A stretch of DNA of 5,500 nucleotides from Calditrichaeota bacterium AABM5.125.24 (lineage in GTDB: Bacteria; Electryoneota; AABM5-125-24; Hatepunaeales; Hatepunaeaceae). The notes below the pieces were generated by a model. That model saw only the letters and a list, made by a program, of their open reading frames with translations, did no database searches and was not told the origin of the DNA. Shown here in pieces: positions 1 to 5,083 of this stretch. The translations under genes and the position numbers were made by a program. Numbering within the stretch: position 1 is the first letter of the stretch; each line of letters opens with the position of its first letter. The stretch covers positions 1 to 5,500 of the forward strand of contig MWJR01000224.1 of the NCBI GenBank assembly GCA_002127415.1, written 5' to 3'.

Positions 1-1
1 C

Positions 2-2101
2 GATAATTCAACCGTGACATTCGGCGGTGGGGTATATGTCAGTGAAGGCGGATTGAACCTGACTTATTGCCTGGTATGTGAGAACAGTGCAGAGAATTAT
101 GGCGGTGGGATATATGTGCGGGACTCCGAGGCTCGGCTTTCGAATGTTACCATAGCCGCCAATTCGTCCGATGTCGGTGGTGGTATCTGCTGCGTAAATA
201 ACGGCAGGCCGGTTCTGGTGAACGCCATCCTCTGGAATGAGCCACATCACGAGATCGAGTTCCGGGGGGACGAAGCGGCAAATACGGTCACCATCTCCTA
301 CTGCGACATCGAAGGGGGCCTGGATGGGGTGTTGACAAACTACAACGGTGAGGTGATCTGGGGGGAGGGGAACATCGACCAACACCCACTCTTCGCGGAT
401 ATAGAGGAGGGGGACTTCCAGTTGACCATCAATTCCCCCTGTATCGATGCCGGGGATCCGGAGTCGGGCCCCGACCCCGATGAAACACGGGCCGATATGG
501 GGACGTTTCCGTTCCTGCACCGCGGATTACTGCAAGGCTATGTTCTCGATATGGATGGTGACAGTCCACTCGGCAGCGCCGTTATCACAACCTCATACGG
601 TGTCGGCGTTGTAACGGACACCAGCGGATTCTGGGCGATACCCTATGCCAGGGCCGGCGTGTTCGACCTGACTGCCTCCCTGGAGGGTTACAACGACTCG
701 ACCCTGACGGCTCTGTGCCTGGAGGATCTGGACACGCTGGAGTTCACCTTCCGGCTTCTGCACCCGGAGTTCCTCTCCACGGTGGAACGGCTGGGTGCTG
801 AGCTTCAAGTGGGTGATTCGACCGAGCTGGACTTCGGCATCAGCAACCACGGCAACGGACCCGTAACCTGGACTCATGAAAAGCGGCTGCCTGACAGCGC
901 ACATGTTGACCCCTGGACACTCCGTCACACCCTGCAGACCGGTCGTGAGGTTGACGATGCCAGGCTGGAGGGTGTTGTCTTCGCTGACGATCACTTTTTC
1001 GTGACGGGTTCCAACATTTCGGGCAGGAACGACACCACGAACCTGGTTTACGTTCTCGAACGGGACGGCTCGCCGGTGGACAGTTTCGAGCAGGTGGGAC
1101 AGGCGCGTCACGGTATGAAGGACCTGGCCTGGGATGGCGAGCTGATCTGGGGTTCCGGGGAACAGCAGGTTTACGGTTTTACAACCGAGGGTGAACTGGT
1201 GGTCAGCTGGGTGGGGCCTTTCGATTCAAATCAGGCGCTGGCATGGGACAACGACAGAAAAGTGCTGTGGGTAACGGCAATAACCGGTAACTACATCACC
1301 GGTTTCGCACGTGATGGGATGGTGACCACCTTCATCAGTAGACATGGCTTTCGCATCTACGGCCTGGCCTACTGGCCTGAGGATCCTGACGGTTATCCCC
1401 TTTACGTCTACCACAGTCCGACAGGTCTGACGCATTTCGTCCATAAGATCGATCCTGATGAGGATGACACCCTCTTTGTGGGGCAGCTGGAACTGGAGGG
1501 TATGGGGCGCCCCTCCGCCGCTTTCATAACCAGGCAGTTCGATGCCTACAGCTGGGTCTTCGTAACCCTGGTGAATGACGGATTGAACGACCACATAGAC
1601 ATCTGGCAGCTGGCAGGAAATACAGCCTGGATGAGTATCGCGCCACAGGAAGGGGTTATACCACCGGGGGGCATCCAGGATTTCACCATGGAAATCAACG
1701 CCACAGAGCTCCTGCCTGGTCCTTACGAAGGGGTGTTGGCTTTTATCCATAATGCCGCAGGTGGCGAGACCTGGATAGATGTTGCACTTACCGTCCTGCC
1801 GTTGGATGTTCCCAGCGGGAGGCAAGCGTTGTTGCCGGTCGAGTTCGGGATCACGAGCATCCACCCTAATCCGTTCAATGCGACCACGGTTATACGATAT
1901 GGACTGAACAGGCCGACCTCTGCTCAGCTGAAAATCTACGACCTGACCGGTCGTGAGGTGGTTATGCTCGTCGAGGGTCGAATAGACGCTGGATACCACA
2001 GTATCACCTGGAACCCTGCGGAGCTCTCATCCGGCGTCTATATAGTTAGGTTAATTACGCCCGATGCCACACATACCAGGAAGATGGCGCTCGTGAGGTG
2101 A
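2..2101 (+). CDS. Secreted/surface multidomain protein with beta-helix, propeller-like region and T9SS sorting domain (5'-truncated)
   Basis: The frame is open to the left edge, so the gene starts outside the window; the in-frame GTG at 14 is not a credible start because it lies inside a beta-helix repeat. Numbering from the codon at nt 2 (699 residues visible): GGG[VI][YC] turns recur at about 8, 34 and 59, a 25-26 residue period typical of right-handed beta-helix/Pmp-like repeats. SPCIDAGDP (145-153) followed by an ADMGTFPF segment is the usual closing motif of such helices. Residues ~178-248 look like a carboxypeptidase-regulatory-like domain. Residues ~265-295 and ~543-602 look like Ig/BACON-type beta domains. 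Residues ~303-540 contain AWD motifs (376, 414) and resemble propeller blades. The end (~618-699, PNPFNA at 622-627, then KIYDLTGREV and SSGVYIVRL) matches a T9SS type A sorting domain. By inference it is exported and anchored or released at the surface; no enzymatic residues were identified. Domain borders are approximate. Confidence 0.9.
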   Translation, partial: DNSTVTFGGGVYVSEGGLNLTYCLVCENSAENYGGGIYVRDSEARLSNVTIAANSSDVGGGICCVNNGRPVLVNAILWNEPHHEIEFRGDEAANTVTISYCDIEGGLDGVLTNYNGEVIWGEGNIDQHPLFADIEEGDFQLTINSPCIDAGDPESGPDPDETRADMGTFPFLHRGLLQGYVLDMDGDSPLGSAVITTSYGVGVVTDTSGFWAIPYARAGVFDLTASLEGYNDSTLTALCLEDLDTLEFTFRLLHPEFLSTVERLGAELQVGDSTELDFGISNHGNGPVTWTHEKRLPDSAHVDPWTLRHTLQTGREVDDARLEGVVFADDHFFVTGSNISGRNDTTNLVYVLERDGSPVDSFEQVGQARHGMKDLAWDGELIWGSGEQQVYGFTTEGELVVSWVGPFDSNQALAWDNDRKVLWVTAITGNYITGFARDGMVTTFISRHGFRIYGLAYWPEDPDGYPLYVYHSPTGLTHFVHKIDPDEDDTLFVGQLELEGMGRPSAAFITRQFDAYSWVFVTLVNDGLNDHIDIWQLAGNTAWMSIAPQEGVIPPGGIQDFTMEINATELLPGPYEGVLAFIHNAAGGETWIDVALTVLPLDVPSGRQALLPVEFGITSIHPNPFNATTVIRYGLNRPTSAQLKIYDLTGREVVMLVEGRIDAGYHSITWNPAELSSGVYIVRLITPDATHTRKMALVR

Positions 2102-2162
2102 CGCGGATGGCAGCCCGCCCCGGAACCCGTTCTCAGGCACAATCAAGTAAACTGTAAACGCT

Positions 2163-3143
2163 ATGCACGATCCACCTAATATCCTTATTGTTGAGGATGA
2201 TCCGAGGATACTCGATTATCTGAGCATTATGCTCACACACATCGGTTATAAGACGCAAACGGCGGGGGATGGGCTCGAAGCGCTGGAGAAGGTGGAAGAG
2301 GAGCCTCCCGACCTGGTGATAACGGATGTGTTTATGCCCCGCCTGAATGGCTTCGACCTCTGCGCCCGGATCAAGGAGGATCCTCGCACGCGCCTGATTC
2401 CTGTGGTAATGGTGACCGGGATGAACAGCTTCGGCAACCGGGTTCGCGGGATTGAGGTTGGCGCCGAAGATTTCCTCTCCAAGCCGATCCAGCCTGTGGA
2501 GATCAAGGCCAGGATCGGCTCGCTGCTCAGGCTGAAGCAGGTTACCGACGAGCTTGTAAACGCTGAGGAGGTGATATTCTCGCTGGCGCTGGCTGTAGAG
2601 GCCAAGGACCCTTATACCAAGGGGCATTGCCACCGGTTGTCGTATATGGGGGTGGAGGTCGGTCGCAGGTTGTCACTGTCAGAAGAGGAGCGGCAGGCCA
2701 TTAAGCGGGGAGGAATTCTTCACGATATTGGCAAGATTGGGGTGCCTGACAATATCCTGCTGAAGCCCACGTCTCTGGATGACGCCGAGCGGGAGCTGAT
2801 GATGGAGCATCCGGTGAAGGGGGAGGAGATCTGCAAGCCCCTTCGGACCCTGGCTCCCACACTGCCTATTATCCACCACCATCACGAGAGGATAGATGGG
2901 GGCGGCTATCCGGACGGGCTCAAGGGGGATGAGATACCCATCGGCGCAAGGATCGTAGCGGCTGTGGACGTTTTCGATGCCCTTACCACCGATCGGCCTT
3001 ACCGGGGTGCATTGCCGGTCAAGGAGGCGGTTCGAACACTGCACGAAGCCTCAGATTCAGGACATCTCGATCCGGATGTGGTGAATCAGCTGTTGGAGAT
3101 AGTCAACGACAAGGGGGTCAAGTGGGCCCCGATTCCTCAGTAG
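2163..3143 (+). CDS. Response regulator with HD-GYP domain, predicted c-di-GMP phosphodiesterase
   Basis: The 326-residue protein is cytoplasmic with two complete domains. The receiver domain (~5-122) has the acidic pair D12/D13, phospho-acceptor D55 in ITDVFMP, T85 and K107 in the KP motif. A short linker leads to the HD-GYP domain (~135-320): H155 in GHCHR, H187-D188 followed by K191, H216, H240-H241, the GYP signature at 248-250, D269, and a DALTTDRPYR segment. All expected metal ligands of an active HD-GYP are present, so hydrolysis of cyclic di-GMP controlled by phosphorylation of D55 is the likely role (RpfG-like architecture). No partner histidine kinase lies in the window. The ATG at 2163 is chosen because the receiver fold begins at residue 5; there is no clear Shine-Dalgarno in front of it. 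It starts 61 bp after the upstream gene, so co-transcription is possible but unproven. Which process it controls cannot be read from the sequence. Confidence 0.95.
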   Translation: MHDPPNILIVEDDPRILDYLSIMLTHIGYKTQTAGDGLEALEKVEEEPPDLVITDVFMPRLNGFDLCARIKEDPRTRLIPVVMVTGMNSFGNRVRGIEVGAEDFLSKPIQPVEIKARIGSLLRLKQVTDELVNAEEVIFSLALAVEAKDPYTKGHCHRLSYMGVEVGRRLSLSEEERQAIKRGGILHDIGKIGVPDNILLKPTSLDDAERELMMEHPVKGEEICKPLRTLAPTLPIIHHHHERIDGGGYPDGLKGDEIPIGARIVAAVDVFDALTTDRPYRGALPVKEAVRTLHEASDSGHLDPDVVNQLLEIVNDKGVKWAPIPQ

Positions 3144-3160
3144 TCCGGCAACTGCCGGAC
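3140..3160 (+). repeat. GTAG-headed hairpin 1 (REP-like), overlapping the end of the HD-GYP gene
   Basis: GTAG at 3140-3143 is followed by arms TCCGGC (3144-3149) and GCCGGA (3154-3159) around an AACT loop. The TAG of this GTAG is the stop codon of the HD-GYP gene. G3143 and C3160 extend the stem to 7 bp. There is no T-run after it, so it is a poor intrinsic terminator, although it could protect the mRNA 3' end. Confidence 0.6.
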
Positions 3161-3180
3161 AGTGGTGTCACCTCTCCACA

Positions 3181-3204
3181 GTAGGTGCGGCACTCTTGCC
3201 GCGC
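3181..3204 (+). repeat. GTAG-headed hairpin 2 (REP-like), left half of an inverted pair
   Basis: GTAG (3181-3184) precedes arms GTGCGGCA (3185-3192) and TGCCGCGC (3197-3204) with loop CTCT. Seven of eight positions pair canonically and the other is a T-G wobble. Its head, arm and loop lengths match those of the neighbouring inverted copy exactly. Confidence 0.65.
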
Positions 3205-3208
3205 GTTT

Positions 3209-3232
3209 GCCCGACAGGAGTGTCGGGCCTAC
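3209..3232 (-). repeat. GTAG-headed hairpin 3 (REP-like), right half of an inverted pair
   Basis: Read on the minus strand, GTAG (3232-3229) precedes arms GCCCGACA and TGTCGGGC, a perfect 8-bp stem with loop CTCC. It lies 4 bp from hairpin 2 in opposite orientation, so that GTAG...CTAC bracket a 52-bp unit, like the paired REPs (BIMEs) of enterobacteria. Confidence 0.65.
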
Positions 3233-3262
3233 ACGTGTGGACACGTGACGGCACTCTTCTAA

Positions 3263-3282
3263 ATTGTGATTTTATGAACAAT
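3263..3282. promoter_or_regulatory. Possible operator: ATTGT-N10-ACAAT inverted repeat
   Basis: Perfect 5-bp half-sites (3263-3267 and 3278-3282) sit 15 bp upstream of the candidate gdhA -35 box. TAAATTGT (3260-3267) recurs at 3320-3327, overlapping the candidate -10. Position and symmetry suggest a regulator site, but half-sites this short in AT-rich DNA can arise by chance. Confidence 0.2.
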
Positions 3283-3296
3283 CTGCTCGGACTGCC

Positions 3297-3325
3297 TTGA
3301 CATCAAAGCTGCAAGATTATAAATT
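3297..3325 (+). promoter_or_regulatory. Candidate sigma70-like promoter for gdhA
   Basis: TTGACA at 3297-3302 is a perfect -35 match. Two overlapping -10 options follow: TATAAA at 3318-3323 (15-bp spacer, five of six matches) or TAAATT at 3320-3325 (17-bp spacer, four of six). Transcription would begin near 3330, placing hairpin 4 at the 5' end of the gdhA leader. Housekeeping promoters of Bacteroidetes-type bacteria often differ from this consensus, so confidence is moderate. Confidence 0.4.
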
Positions 3326-3337
3326 GTTCGCATCGTG

Positions 3338-3362
3338 GTAGGGGCGCTGGTTGCCAGCGCCC
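3338..3362 (+). repeat. GTAG-headed hairpin 4 (REP-like) in the gdhA leader
   Basis: GTAG (3338-3341) is followed by a perfect 9-bp stem, arms GGGCGCTGG (3342-3350) and CCAGCGCCC (3354-3362), with loop TTG. It has the same head-plus-hairpin design as the three upstream copies but an unrelated arm sequence. It ends 24 nt before the gdhA Shine-Dalgarno and probably lies in the 5' untranslated RNA. Confidence 0.6.
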
Positions 3363-3386
3363 GTCATTTATATATCATGCCTTAAT

Positions 3387-3390
3387 GGAG
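3387..3390 (+). promoter_or_regulatory. Ribosome binding site of gdhA (decides the start)
   Basis: GGAG with a 6-nt spacer precedes the ATG at 3397. It overlaps the upstream in-frame ATG at 3385, which has no Shine-Dalgarno of its own, so initiation at 3397 is favoured. Confidence 0.6.
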
Positions 3391-3396
3391 TTGTCC

Positions 3397-4758
3397 ATGT
3401 CCGACTTCGTTTCGTCCATAATGGCCTGGGTTAAGGCCAAGAACCCTGCCGAGCCGGAATTCCACCAGGCGGTTGAGGAGGTTGTCGAGTCTCTGGAGCT
3501 GGTGATTGAGCGTCATCCGGAGTATCGGACCGCCAGGATCCTGGAGCGGATCATCGAGCCGGAGCGGGTGATAATGTTCCGTGTGCCGTGGGTGGATGAC
3601 CAGGGTGAGATTCAGGTCAACCGCGGCTTCCGCGTCGAGATGAACAGTGCCATCGGGCCATATAAGGGTGGCCTCCGTTTCCACCCCTCGGTGACCCTGG
3701 GGACGCTCAAGTTTCTTGCCTATGAGCAGGTCTTCAAGAACAGCCTGACCACCCTGCCGATGGGCGGCGGCAAGGGGGGCAGCGACTTCGACCCCAAAGG
3801 CAAGAGCGACAATGAGGTGATGCGCTTCTGCCAGGCGTTTATGAACGAGCTGTTCCGTCATTTAGGTCCCAACACCGACGTCCCGGCCGGGGATATCGGG
3901 GTCGGCGGACGCGAAATCGGCTTTCTGTTCGGCCAGTATAAGAAGCTGATGAACGAGTTTACCGGTGCCTTCACCGGCAAGGGGATTAACTGGGGCGGAT
4001 CACTCATCAGGCCGGAAGCTACGGGCTACGGCGCGGTCTATTTCGCCGCCGAGATGTTGGCCGGCCGGGGTGAGAGCCTCGAAGGCAAGACCTGTCTGGT
4101 ATCCGGCAGCGGCAACGTGGCCCAGTTCACCGTCGAGAAGGTCAACATCCTGGGCGGCAAGTGCGTCACCCTGTCCGATTCAAGCGGTCATATCTACGAC
4201 CCGGAGGGGATCGACGAGAAGAAACTGGCCTGGGTGATGGAATTGAAGAACGTTCGTCGCGGACGTATTCAAGAATATACGGAACAGTGGGGCAATGCTA
4301 CCTATACCGCTGTGGATCCCCGCCTCGACTCCAACCAACTCTGGACCCATAAGGCGGACTGCGCCTTTCCCTCCGCCACCCAGAACGAGATCAACGGCAA
4401 AGACGCCCAGAACCTTCTTAAGGGCGGCGTCTATGTCGTCTCGGAAGGCGCCAATATGCCCACCGTTCCGGAAGGGGTCAAGCGGTTCCTCGACGCCGGC
4501 ATCCTTTACGGTCCCGGCAAGGCGGCCAACGCCGGAGGTGTCGCTGTATCCGGGCTTGAGATGTCGCAGAACAGTCTGCGGATGAGCTGGACCCGGGAGG
4601 AGGTTGACAGCCGACTCCAGCTGATTATCCAGAGCATCCACCAGGTGTGCAAGGATGCGGCTGAGCGGTTCGGATCTCCGGGTAATTACGTCAACGGTGC
4701 CAATATCGCCGGCTTCCTCAAAGTGGCTGATGCGATGATGGATCAGGGCGTGGTCTGA
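3397..4758 (+). CDS. gdhA: Glutamate dehydrogenase, class I hexameric, probably NADP-specific
   Basis: The enzyme catalyses reversible reductive amination of 2-oxoglutarate with ammonium to glutamate in the cytoplasm. From the ATG at 3397 the protein has 453 residues, close to E. coli GdhA (447), which it resembles along its whole length. The substrate domain has K90 (GPYKGG), K114 and catalytic K126 (PMGGGKGGSDFDPKGKS), and D166 in the PAGD motif. The nucleotide domain has GSGNVA (237-242) and SDSSG (260-264) after the second strand. Serines at 238, 262 and 263, where the NAD-dependent Clostridium symbiosum enzyme has Phe, Pro and Asp, favour NADP(H). The C-terminal SEGANMP and PGKAANAGGVAVSGLEM motifs are intact. 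An ATG at 3385 would add four residues; 3397 is preferred because GGAG lies 6 nt upstream of it. The gene has its own promoter candidate and terminator, so it is probably monocistronic. Confidence 0.97.
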   Translation: MSDFVSSIMAWVKAKNPAEPEFHQAVEEVVESLELVIERHPEYRTARILERIIEPERVIMFRVPWVDDQGEIQVNRGFRVEMNSAIGPYKGGLRFHPSVTLGTLKFLAYEQVFKNSLTTLPMGGGKGGSDFDPKGKSDNEVMRFCQAFMNELFRHLGPNTDVPAGDIGVGGREIGFLFGQYKKLMNEFTGAFTGKGINWGGSLIRPEATGYGAVYFAAEMLAGRGESLEGKTCLVSGSGNVAQFTVEKVNILGGKCVTLSDSSGHIYDPEGIDEKKLAWVMELKNVRRGRIQEYTEQWGNATYTAVDPRLDSNQLWTHKADCAFPSATQNEINGKDAQNLLKGGVYVVSEGANMPTVPEGVKRFLDAGILYGPGKAANAGGVAVSGLEMSQNSLRMSWTREEVDSRLQLIIQSIHQVCKDAAERFGSPGNYVNGANIAGFLKVADAMMDQGVV

Positions 4759-4778
4759 CCGGATTTTCGCAATTGACC

Positions 4779-4814
4779 CGGCGCGGGGTGAGGTTTCACC
4801 CCGCGCCGTTTTTT
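4779..4814 (+). terminator. Rho-independent terminator of gdhA
   Basis: A perfect 13-bp GC-rich stem (arms 4779-4791 and 4796-4808) with a GGTT loop is followed directly by six T (4809-4814). It begins 20 nt after the gdhA stop codon and should end that transcript, isolating gdhA from the downstream gene. Confidence 0.92.
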
Positions 4815-4904
4815 GCATATTGTATTGACAGGCCGATTGTGGTGAAGATGAACGGGCATAAAAACCAGGGAGTCATCCTCAAGCCGTAGAACCGGAGGTT
4901 ATTG

Positions 4905-4970
4905 ATGTGCGGCACAGAATCTCAATATGTTCATAGTTACATTATTGCAATAATGGATTATTTTTGTTAA
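4905..4970 (+). CDS. Possible small ORF or leader peptide, 21 codons
   Basis: An ATG at 4905 lies 6 nt after a strong GGAGG Shine-Dalgarno (4894-4898) and opens 21 codons ending in TAA at 4968. The peptide begins MCGTESQYVHS and ends with Cys; it holds three Tyr (8, 12, 19) and one Phe (20), and its hydrophobic stretch (about 12-17) is too short to span a membrane. It sits alone between the gdhA terminator and the C25-like gene, 113 bp upstream of that gene's start, and its second half overlaps AT-rich palindromes. It could be a regulatory leader ORF or a chance ORF. It matches no family I recognise; the ribosome binding site is the main support. Confidence 0.3.
   Translation: MCGTESQYVHSYIIAIMDYFC
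4940..4962. repeat. Nested AT-rich palindromes upstream of the C25-like gene
   Basis: CATTATTG followed by CAATAATG (4940-4955) is a perfect 16-bp palindrome. The AATAAT at 4949-4954 also pairs with ATTATT at 4957-4962, so three alternating hexamers allow two mutually exclusive hairpins. The site could be an operator or a weak RNA switch ahead of the gene at 5084; AT-rich composition makes chance occurrence possible. Confidence 0.35.
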
Positions 4971-5003
4971 ATATAAATCATAGAGTAATTACATTAACTT
5001 ATC

Positions 5004-5018
5004 GGGCCAAGGCCCTAC
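5004..5018 (-). repeat. Weak GTAG-headed mini-hairpin
   Basis: On the minus strand GTAG (5018-5015) runs into GGCC-TT-GGCC, and GGGCC (5004-5008) pairs with GGCCC (5011-5015). It resembles the intergenic GTAG hairpins upstream of gdhA, but the stem is only 5 bp with a 2-nt loop and includes the last G of GTAG, so it may be unrelated. Confidence 0.25.
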
Positions 5019-5070
5019 CATCATCTTAAGCAACTGAATATCATCATCGTTCAATCAAACTCTGAAAACA

Positions 5071-5075
5071 GGGAG
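5071..5075 (+). promoter_or_regulatory. Ribosome binding site of the C25-like gene
   Basis: GGGAG lies 8 nt before the ATG at 5084. The same frame is closed upstream by TGA at 5063-5065, so together they fix 5084 as the most likely start. Confidence 0.6.
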
Positions 5076-5083
5076 ACCTGAGG

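Noticed and set aside
14..16. GTG as the start of the first protein
   Set aside because: The frame is open upstream to the window edge and the GTG falls within a beta-helix repeat, with no Shine-Dalgarno visible; the gene is truncated by the window.
1226..1999. 257-codon minus-strand ORF opposite the propeller-like region
   Set aside because: It lies wholly opposite a gene with clear domain motifs, and its translation shows no recognisable family or domain pattern.
2102..2162. Promoter between the secreted protein and the HD-GYP gene
   Set aside because: The 61-bp gap shows no paired -35/-10 boxes, no terminator hairpin and no Shine-Dalgarno that I can identify.
2133..2633. Minus-strand ORF opposite the response regulator
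   Set aside because: It overlaps a canonical receiver domain with all key residues in the + frame and has no recognisable motifs of its own.
3143..3160. Intrinsic terminator for the HD-GYP gene
   Set aside because: The hairpin is GC-rich but no T-run follows; it is better explained as one of the GTAG-headed elements.
3140..3362. CRISPR array
   Set aside because: The repeats differ in arm sequence, change orientation and have irregular spacing; a CRISPR would have near-identical direct repeats and regular spacers.
4180..4818. 212-codon minus-strand ORF opposite gdhA
   Set aside because: It is antisense to highly conserved GDH sequence and would begin inside the terminator; a by-product of GC-rich codon use.
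4825..4830. TTGACA as the -35 of a promoter for the C25-like gene or small ORF
   Set aside because: No acceptable -10 lies 15-19 bp downstream; the sequence there is GC-rich, and the nearest AT-rich hexamer is about 26 bp away.
4848..4889. 13-codon ORF starting at ATG 4848
   Set aside because: It has no convincing Shine-Dalgarno and is too short to support from sequence alone.
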